Below are positions 6,984 to 11,303 of a DNA stretch of 11,303 nt, in pieces. The position numbers and the translations under genes are program-made. The stretch covers positions 1-11,303 of the forward strand of contig JAFBAM010000073.1 of NCBI GenBank assembly GCA_019247755.1. The letters are read 5' to 3'. The notes under the pieces are model-generated. The model saw nothing but the letters and a program-made list of their open reading frames with translations. It did no database searches and was not told the DNA's origin. Every line of letters begins with the position of its first letter. Position 1 is the first letter of the stretch. The stretch comes from Sphingomonas sp. Lineage in GTDB: Bacteria > Pseudomonadota > Alphaproteobacteria > Sphingomonadales > Sphingomonadaceae.

Positions 6984-8195
6984 ATGGTGCGTTGGATCAT
7001 GCTTCCGCTTTGCCTGGGTCTTGCCGCATGTGCGACCGTCCCACCTTCAGAGCCCCCGGTACATGCCGAAGTCGGTGTGGCGTTCGACCGCGCAGGGGAT
7101 ATCGCCAGCTTCGCCGATGGTATCGCGGACCCCAAAAGCGGTCGCAAAGTCACCATCGACGATCCTGTCCGCGTTGCCTCCGTCAGCAAGATGGTCACTG
7201 CGATCGGCGTCATGAAGCTGGTCGATGAAGGCAAGCTCGACCTGCGACGCGACGTCTCCGAATATCTCGGATGGAGTTTGCGCAATCCAAGCTTTCCCGA
7301 TCGGCCGATCAATCTCACCATGATCCTCTCGCATACCGCATCGGTCCGCGAGCACGACGACGATTATGTGATTCCGCTAGGCGCTTCGCTGCAGCAGGTC
7401 ATGGCCGACCCCAAAAGCTGGGATCCGCAGCATGGCCCCGGCGATGGCTATTTCGCTTACGTGAACCTCAACTATCCGATCGTCGGCTCGATCATCGAGA
7501 AAGTGACCGGGGAACGGTTCGACATCTGGATGCGGCGGAACATCCTAGAGCCGATGAAGCTCGACGCCTGCTTCAACTGGCCGACATGCAGTGACGCTGT
7601 GGTGGCTCGCGCCGTCGAGCTCGACACACCTGAGGGCAAGCCGGTGAAGGATGACCTGCACGGGGGGCGACCTGCCTGCCCGGTGTTCGTCAAGGAGGGG
7701 ACGCCATGCGATCTGAACTTATGGCGACTGGGTGAAAACGGCTCTCTGTTCGCACCGCAAGGCGGACTACGCATCTCGGCGCGAGGGCTGGCACGAATCG
7801 GGCGGATGCTTCTCAACGACGGCACGCTCGACGGCGTCCGCATTCTCTTGTCTCAATCGGTTTCCACTTTGCTCACCCAGGTCTGGCGTTACGACGGTAA
7901 GAATGGAGCGACCGATAGCGGCTTCTATTGCAGTGCCGGGAACGGCACGCATCAGCTGCCGAACCTAATGACAGGCTGCGCCGACGACATGGGAACGAAG
8001 GGTGCGACACTCGTCGGCCACGCCGGCGACGCGTACGGAATGAAGAGCGGCCTTTGGATCGATCGGGCCCGGGGACGCGGGATCGCTTATTTCGTTACGG
8101 GCGTAGCCGACCCTGCACCAAAGGCCCCCGGGAGCGCCTACACCGCCGCCGAAGTCCACGCCTTCCGGCGCACGTACGGACTTTTATCGCACTAG
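6984..8195 (+). CDS. Serine hydrolase lipoprotein, class C beta-lactamase fold
   Basis: A 403-aa protein. The N-terminal signal has hydrophobic residues and a lipobox LAAC with Cys16, so a periplasmic or outer-membrane lipoprotein is expected. The penicillin-binding/beta-lactamase motifs are present: SVSK (Ser66, Lys69) after the usual RVAS lead, the Tyr-Val-Asn triad at 159-161, and His-Ala-Gly at 346-348 in place of KTG, as in many class C-like peptidases and esterases. Other family traits are LTMILSHTASV and NYPIVGSIIEKVTGE. Several extra cysteines (196, 202, 232, 242, 316, 332) may form disulphides in the periplasm. The substrate may be a peptide, ester or beta-lactam; His in the third box argues against a true lactamase. 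The longer upstream frame is rejected because the signal peptide begins at this ATG. Confidence 0.88.
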   Translation: MVRWIMLPLCLGLAACATVPPSEPPVHAEVGVAFDRAGDIASFADGIADPKSGRKVTIDDPVRVASVSKMVTAIGVMKLVDEGKLDLRRDVSEYLGWSLRNPSFPDRPINLTMILSHTASVREHDDDYVIPLGASLQQVMADPKSWDPQHGPGDGYFAYVNLNYPIVGSIIEKVTGERFDIWMRRNILEPMKLDACFNWPTCSDAVVARAVELDTPEGKPVKDDLHGGRPACPVFVKEGTPCDLNLWRLGENGSLFAPQGGLRISARGLARIGRMLLNDGTLDGVRILLSQSVSTLLTQVWRYDGKNGATDSGFYCSAGNGTHQLPNLMTGCADDMGTKGATLVGHAGDAYGMKSGLWIDRARGRGIAYFVTGVADPAPKAPGSAYTAAEVHAFRRTYGLLSH

Positions 8196-8196
8196 C

Positions 8197-8547
8197 TCAG
8201 CAGGCGAGCTCGCTGCCGCTGTACCAGACTCGGGAGCAATCCTGGTTGCGGCGCATCCACGCCGGATAGGCCCGGTCGGGGCGGTCGTGCCACCAGTCGT
8301 TCCACTTGTCGGGATCAAAGCTGCGATTGGCGTCGTAGTCGCCGTCGTAATATGCCCACCCGCCGAAGCCGGATCCGTCCCCAACATGGATGTGGCGACT
8401 ATGGCTGCTCGCCGGCCGACCGGACAGGCCGGGCACGGCGTAATGAGAACCAGAAGAGCTGTTAAACCCGGAGGCAGAAAAGCCTCCTGCGTAAGCTGGG
8501 GCGGCGATCGACGCCGTCAGTGCAAGACCAAGCAACACACCTCTCAT
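8197..8547 (-). CDS. Small secreted protein of unknown function
   Basis: A 116-aa protein with a classical Sec signal peptide: MRGVLLGLAL core and an AYA-GG cleavage site after residue 20. The mature part starts Gly/Ser-rich and low in complexity (about 21-60), then turns to a Trp/Tyr/Asp-rich segment (GWAYYDGDYD, WNDWWHDRPDR). It ends with two cysteines, Cys104 and Cys116 (the last residue), which could form a disulphide. I do not recognise the family. The ATG has a clear AAAGGAG site 7 nt upstream. The gene converges on the serine hydrolase gene with 1 nt between stop codons and is divergent from the next plus-strand gene. Confidence 0.78.
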   Translation of the reverse strand: MRGVLLGLALTASIAAPAYAGGFSASGFNSSSGSHYAVPGLSGRPASSHSRHIHVGDGSGFGGWAYYDGDYDANRSFDPDKWNDWWHDRPDRAYPAWMRRNQDCSRVWYSGSELAC

Positions 8548-8554
8548 GGGGCTG

Positions 8555-8561
8555 CTCCTTT
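8555..8561 (-). promoter_or_regulatory. Ribosome binding site for the 116-aa secreted protein
   Basis: AAAGGAG, minus strand, 7 nt before the ATG at 8547. It is one of the few near-consensus Shine-Dalgarno sites in the window and fixes the start, which also begins a complete signal peptide. Confidence 0.75.
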
Positions 8562-8644
8562 CAATCTAAGCGGACGGCGGAGGCCTATACGCCTGTCTGG
8601 TGCCGATGTGGCTCCGGTAAGTTTACCCACGACAACCACGTTCA

Positions 8645-8673
8645 TTGACGCGAAAGCTGTCTGCTCGGACAAT
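8645..8673 (+). promoter_or_regulatory. Candidate sigma-70 promoter, possibly leaderless transcript
   Basis: TTGACG (8645-8650), 17 nt spacer, GACAAT (8668-8673). The -35 matches 5 of 6 and the -10 matches 4 of 6 of the E. coli consensus. TTGACGC also fits the -35 described for alphaproteobacterial housekeeping promoters. A start point about 7 nt downstream falls on the A of the ATG at 8680, and no Shine-Dalgarno site is visible there, so the mRNA may be leaderless. Confidence 0.4.
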
Positions 8674-8679
8674 TGGACC

Positions 8680-9225
8680 ATGCCCGCCGGCCTTCCCGTC
8701 GCGTTCCTGCTGTTGGCGCAGACGGGCTATGGCCCGACGCCCCCGGCGACGCCGCCCCAGGCCACCGCGACACCCGCTGCAGGCAATGCGCGCGACTGCG
8801 TCGAGCAAAATAAGGACCCCAACGCGCAGCAGATCGTGATCTGCGCGCCGAAGCCGCAGGGGTACCGTCTTCCACCCGACGTGCTCGAAGCGCGTCGGAT
8901 GAAGAAGCAGGGCGATTCCGTAAGGCCGAAGAACCAGCGCGAACGTTTTGCCGAAAACAATTGCGCGGTGGGCCCAATGGGTTGCACTGGCGTCCCGGCA
9001 GTCAACTTCATTGCGATGGCAGCGGTCGCAGCCGAGATTTCCGAGCGCCTCGCCAAGGGCCAGGAAATCGGCAGCATTTTTGAGACCACGCCAGCCTCCG
9101 GCGAATATGCCTACTATCGAGAGGCCAAGCGCAAACGCGAGGAGAAGGAGGCCGAGGCCGCCGCGGCCAAGGTCAAAGCGGCGGCCGAAGCTCAGGCAGC
9201 CGCCAGCACATCAACCAGCCGGTAA
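8680..9225 (+). CDS. Exported cysteine-containing protein of unknown function
   Basis: 181 aa if started at the ATG at 8680; the open frame continues upstream to 8287 but is antisense to the secreted-protein gene and holds no better start. The N-terminus MPAGLPVAFLLLAQTG looks like a short signal peptide, unusual in lacking a positive charge, followed by a Pro/Thr/Ala-rich linker (about 17-35). The core has four cysteines (40, 55, 95, 102) in NARDC, IVICAP and NNCAVGPMGCTG, probably two disulphides in the periplasm. Residues about 146-176 form a highly charged Ala/Glu/Lys helix, possibly coiled coil. I recall similar hypotheticals in sphingomonads but no function. The next gene starts 26 nt downstream. 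Confidence 0.75.
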   Translation: MPAGLPVAFLLLAQTGYGPTPPATPPQATATPAAGNARDCVEQNKDPNAQQIVICAPKPQGYRLPPDVLEARRMKKQGDSVRPKNQRERFAENNCAVGPMGCTGVPAVNFIAMAAVAAEISERLAKGQEIGSIFETTPASGEYAYYREAKRKREEKEAEAAAAKVKAAAEAQAAASTSTSR

Positions 9226-9251
9226 CTCTACTCGCGTAGACGGCCGATCCC

Positions 9252-9440
9252 GTGAGCAAGCACTGGAAACCCGACGCCGAGGCCGTCCAGATCGTGCCGG
9301 CCGGCGAACCTGGCAAGAAGCGCTGGCCCGAGGGGGCAACCGTGGGTCTTGTGGTGGTAGCCGCCGCCTGCATCGGGCTCGCGGCCGTACTCTATCATGT
9401 CGCGGGCCCACGCGACGTCTTCGAAGAACCGTCGGACTAA
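9252..9440 (+). CDS. Small single-helix membrane protein (62 aa)
   Basis: A 62-aa protein with GTG start. A polar, charged N-terminus (about 1-28, SKHWKPDAEAVQIVP then GKKRWPEG) precedes one membrane helix (about 29-50, ATVGLVVVAAACIGLAAVLYHVA) and a short acidic tail (FEEPSD). Positive residues just before the helix suggest an N-in, C-out topology. Function unknown. It follows the exported protein gene by 26 nt and may share its transcript. It converges on the NTF2-like gene with 1 nt between stops. No convincing ribosome site is seen, so the start is moderately certain. Confidence 0.6.
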   Translation: MSKHWKPDAEAVQIVPAGEPGKKRWPEGATVGLVVVAAACIGLAAVLYHVAGPRDVFEEPSD

Positions 9441-9441
9441 C

Positions 9442-9870
9442 TCACTTCCACAGTTGGAGTGACTTGATCGCCTTCGACAAGTCGCGGTCCTCGTCGATTC
9501 GGGATACGACCCTTTGCGAGAGCTTCCATCCGCGCCGGACTTTCCCCTTTCGCCAGAGATCGGTGACGAAGACGGTTCCTGAGAGGTCACGTCCGTCGAG
9601 CGTCGCTTTCAACTCCAACGATGCCGCGAACATCGCCACGGCCCCAACGCTTCGGACGTAAATATCGCCGAACCGGTAGGAGGTGCAGTCCCAGCGTTTG
9701 GCAGCTGCTTCGAGCCAGCTAGGCCGGTCCAGGATCATCGGCGGCTTCGAGGCAGTGAGCAGAATGAAGTCACTCGTCGTCAGGCCCTTCAGAGCCTTGA
9801 TCTCGCGATTGACCCAGGCCCGCATCCAGCGGTGCTCCATCGTCTCGATCACGGGCGTTATGTCGGCCAT
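9442..9870 (-). CDS. NTF2-like (DUF4440/SnoaL-type) protein
   Basis: A 142-aa cytosolic protein with the alpha+beta layout of the NTF2-like superfamily. It has an N-terminal helix with IETMEHRWMRAWVNREIKAL, a strand SDFILLTASKP, a middle part ending YRFGDIYVRSVGAVAMFAASLEL, and closing strands GTVFVTDLWRKGKVRRGWKLSQRVVSRID. This pattern (E-x3-RW-x-AW...L...DF at the start, VT..W...GW-l at the end) is typical of DUF4440 proteins. Members range from small enzymes to ligand binders, so no reaction is assigned. Start ATG at 9870, with only a weak AGGG upstream. Confidence 0.75.
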   Translation of the reverse strand: MADITPVIETMEHRWMRAWVNREIKALKGLTTSDFILLTASKPPMILDRPSWLEAAAKRWDCTSYRFGDIYVRSVGAVAMFAASLELKATLDGRDLSGTVFVTDLWRKGKVRRGWKLSQRVVSRIDEDRDLSKAIKSLQLWK

Positions 9871-9884
9871 GGCCGGGACCCTAT

Positions 9885-9902
9885 CGTCGCGACCGTGCGA
9901 CG
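9885..9902. repeat. Inverted repeat in a divergent gap
   Basis: CGTCGC and GCGACG (9885-9890 and 9897-9902) form a perfect 6-bp inverted repeat around a 6-nt centre, in the 54-bp gap between the divergent NTF2-like and 103-aa membrane protein genes. It could be an operator or a hairpin in a leader. At this GC content such a repeat can arise by chance. Confidence 0.3.
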
Positions 9903-9924
9903 CAAGGCGCTAACCGGGTGGTAA

Positions 9925-10236
9925 GTGAAGTTGGCTAATAGAGCATGCGTGAACGGCAATTTCCTCGACCTGCTCAAAGCCAACCGCACGATGCTGGGCG
10001 TCGTTATGGCTGCGCTTGCGGTCGGCGTGGGCACCGGCTTCTGGCTAAGCCGGAGCCCGGGTTCGAGCGACGGTAAGCCCGAACAGAGGATCGAATGGAA
10101 CACAATCGCCGCCGTTCCGACGCGCACCCCGGATGCCGAGGACAATGAGTGGCAGGAGCGGGCCAACGCTCTGGACGCCGCCGAGAATCGAACCGAAGCC
10201 AGAGTAAGCACCAACCAGCCGGAGAATGAAGGCTGA
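9925..10236 (+). CDS. Single-pass membrane protein, coupled to HNH-like gene
   Basis: 103 aa from GTG at 9925; a second GTG at 9949 (VNGNFLDLLKANRTM) is an equally possible start, and neither has a strong ribosome site. One membrane helix lies at about 23-42 (MLGVVMAALAVGVGTGFWLS), followed by a polar, acidic tail of about 60 residues. Topology with the tail outside the cytoplasm is likely given the basic N-terminus. The family is not recognised. Its TGA overlaps the ATG of the HNH-like gene by one base (TGATG at 10234-10238), so the two are translationally coupled. Confidence 0.6.
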   Translation: MKLANRACVNGNFLDLLKANRTMLGVVMAALAVGVGTGFWLSRSPGSSDGKPEQRIEWNTIAAVPTRTPDAEDNEWQERANALDAAENRTEARVSTNQPENEG

Positions 10237-10574
10237 TGAGCCGCGTTGACCTCTCCCGATATGTGACGCCGTGGAAGTACAAGCGCCTGCAGCGCGAGGC
10301 CGAGCAGGTCCGCACGCTGAAGCTGCGCGACGGCGAAAATTGCGCCCGCTGCCGCCGCCCGATGCGGTTCGACTTGCCGCACGGTCACGACCAGGGCGCT
10401 CGCGTCGAAGCGATCGTGACTTCAGTCGCGGGCAGCGAGCCGGACGTATCGAACCTTCGGCTGACTCACTTCCGCTGCAATGCCAGCGGGGTCGACCATA
10501 CCGGCGAGGTGACCGAACGGATCCGCCGCAAGAACGAGGCCGAGCTCTTCGCGAAGAAGCGCAAGCGGGCCTGA
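10236..10574 (+). CDS. HNH-like zinc-binding protein with altered catalytic site
   Basis: A 112-aa basic protein. The core has the layout of an HNH (beta-beta-alpha-metal) domain: CARC at about 36-39, a middle part RVEAIVTSVAGSEPDVSNLRL, and THFRCN at about 77-82. In HNH nucleases the middle part reads like DHI.P.S.GG..D..NL; here Glu-Ala stands where Asp-His is expected, while the Asn of SNL, the His of TH and the final Cys-Asn are kept. The zinc site may therefore persist with the general-base histidine missing. The flanks are Lys/Arg-rich (WKYKRLQREAEQVR; the C-terminus FAKKRKRA), suiting nucleic-acid binding. A GGAG 12 nt upstream and the TGATG overlap support the start. Confidence 0.7.
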   Translation: MSRVDLSRYVTPWKYKRLQREAEQVRTLKLRDGENCARCRRPMRFDLPHGHDQGARVEAIVTSVAGSEPDVSNLRLTHFRCNASGVDHTGEVTERIRRKNEAELFAKKRKRA

Positions 10575-10596
10575 TCGAGGCCACCTCAAACCTAGC

Positions 10597-10624
10597 TTGT
10601 CATCCCGGACCGGGGCAGTAGCTT
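10597..10624 (+). promoter_or_regulatory. Weak candidate promoter before the 134-aa membrane protein
   Basis: TTGTCA (10597-10602) and TAGCTT (10619-10624), 16 nt apart, in the 77-bp gap upstream of the ATG at 10652. The -35 matches 5 of 6 and the -10 only 3 of 6. The spacer holds an 11-bp CCCGG-A-CCGGG palindrome. TAGCTTG occurs twice, at 10593 and 10619. Confidence 0.25.
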
Positions 10625-10637
10625 GGCGCCGCTCGAA

Positions 10638-10643
10638 GGGGAG
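10638..10643 (+). promoter_or_regulatory. Ribosome binding site for the 134-aa membrane protein
   Basis: GGGGAG inside AAGGGGAGAG, 8 nt before the ATG at 10652. It fixes that start. Confidence 0.7.
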
Positions 10644-10651
10644 AGACAGTA

Positions 10652-11056
10652 ATGCAAAAACGGCCGATTTCGATTGCGATCATTGCGTGGTTCCTGGGAA
10701 TCACCGCGCTCATCAGTATCTACAGCGTCGCGACGATGGGCTCGAACCCGCTGATCGCGAAGATGCTCGAGAAGATGCCCGTGTCGCTGCAGTTCCTTCA
10801 GATCTGGTCGAGCATCGGAATCGTCATCACACTGGCCTGCGCCTACGCGATCTGGAAGGGCCTGCCGTGGGGCCGGGTCCTCTACGTCGTATGGAGCGTC
10901 ATCGGCATCGTCGTCAGCTTCTACACCTCGCCGATGCAGTCGCTGATCCTGGTCAGCATCGTCTTTTTCATCATCATCGCCGCCTTCCTGTTCACCAACA
11001 GCGCCAACGAGTGGTTCTCGGCGCGCGGCTTCGCCCTTGAGCGCGAGGATTCGTGA
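10652..11056 (+). CDS. Four-helix membrane protein of unknown function
   Basis: 134 aa with about four membrane helices (roughly 7-29, 48-68, 73-93, 97-117). The N-terminus MQKRPIS is basic, and the C-terminus ends with a short soluble tail (SARGFALEREDS). Features such as RPISIAIIAWFLGI, KGLPWGR and LFTNSANEWF resemble small uncharacterised inner-membrane proteins found widely in Proteobacteria (recollection; no family named). It has a good GGGGAG ribosome site. Its stop overlaps the GTG of the next gene (GTGA), so the two are likely co-translated. Confidence 0.8.
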   Translation: MQKRPISIAIIAWFLGITALISIYSVATMGSNPLIAKMLEKMPVSLQFLQIWSSIGIVITLACAYAIWKGLPWGRVLYVVWSVIGIVVSFYTSPMQSLILVSIVFFIIIAAFLFTNSANEWFSARGFALEREDS

Positions 11057-11303
11057 TCCGACGCGTCGCCAGCATCATCCTGTACGTCCTTGGCGCATGG
11101 GTGCTGGCGGCCGAGATGATGATGGCGTCGGCAGACGTCGGCCAGACCCCGGCGATCGCGCTGGCCATGATCGGCATCATGCTGGCATTCGCGGCCGTGT
11201 TCCTGCTGCTCGGCCTGTGGGCCAGTCCCGGGAACCGGCTTGCTGAGCTGGGCGTGACGCTAATCGCGGCGGCGATCGTCGGCGGCCTGGTGGTCCTGAT
11301 GCT
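11053..11303 (+). CDS. Membrane protein, 5' part only
   Basis: An open frame from GTG at 11053 runs 83 codons to the right edge without a stop. The start overlaps the preceding stop in a GTGA. The peptide begins MIRRVASIILYVLGAWVLAA and shows three hydrophobic helices (about 5-20, 33-54, 64-83) separated by short polar loops (SADVGQTP, ASPGNRLAE). It is almost certainly an inner-membrane protein in the same transcript as the four-helix protein. The family cannot be named from this fragment. Confidence 0.65.
   Translation, partial: MIRRVASIILYVLGAWVLAAEMMMASADVGQTPAIALAMIGIMLAFAAVFLLLGLWASPGNRLAELGVTLIAAAIVGGLVVLM

Noticed and set aside
6250..7215. A 321-codon plus-strand frame opposite phaC
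   Set aside because: Antisense to phaC, which has a complete catalytic triad, and it overlaps the serine hydrolase signal peptide out of frame.
8287..8679. An upstream extension of the exported-protein frame by 131 codons
   Set aside because: It lies antisense to the secreted-protein gene, which has a signal peptide and strong ribosome site, and the extension lacks any signal-peptide or domain character.
9212..10222. CAACCAGCCGG occurring near 9212 and again near 10212
   Set aside because: Both copies are inside C-terminal codons of unrelated genes and in GC-rich sequence. The 11-bp match is likely chance.
1..11303. tRNA, rRNA, CRISPR, insertion sequence or prophage signatures
   Set aside because: None seen: no repeat-spacer pattern, no transposase or integrase motifs, and no terminal inverted repeats. 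The window looks like stable chromosomal backbone.

Overview
The window is gene-dense, GC-rich, chromosomal-looking DNA. It holds 16 protein genes, two of them cut by the window edges. I see no RNA gene, mobile element, CRISPR array or phage module. Several features point to an alphaproteobacterium, most likely of the Sphingomonadales: a class I PHA synthase, a DUF4893 lipoprotein, many small secreted or membrane hypotheticals, ATGA/GTGA-overlapped operons, and weak Shine-Dalgarno sites. The lineage is inferred from protein style only.

Left block, 1-2878, minus strand: a tight operon read right to left. It runs from a DUF4893 lipoprotein to a conserved 121-aa protein, an RluA-family rRNA pseudouridine synthase, a HAD-IA phosphatase and a membrane protein cut at base 1. 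Four of the five genes overlap a neighbour by 4 to 8 nt, so translational coupling is likely.

Second block, 2879-4736, plus strand: after a 121-bp divergent gap come rarD (EamA transporter), a 73-aa membrane protein and a DUF1801/YdeI-OmdA protein that starts at TTG. Third block, 4737-6927, minus strand: a class I polyhydroxyalkanoate synthase (phaC, with Cys-Asp-His triad) followed by a GNAT acetyltransferase whose start lies inside the last phaC codons.

Right part, 6984-11303: a lipoprotein serine hydrolase of the class C beta-lactamase fold (plus), a small secreted protein (minus), an exported Cys-containing protein (plus), a one-helix membrane protein (plus), an NTF2-like protein (minus), a coupled pair of a one-helix membrane protein and an HNH-like zinc protein (plus), and two overlapping membrane proteins, the last cut at the right edge.

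No clear new multi-gene system is visible. The points most worth following are the HNH-like protein with Glu-Ala where Asp-His is expected, three convergent gene pairs whose stop codons are 0-1 nt apart, promoter-like sequences placed so that two exported-protein genes would be leaderless, and the GNAT gene nested at the phaC 3' end.
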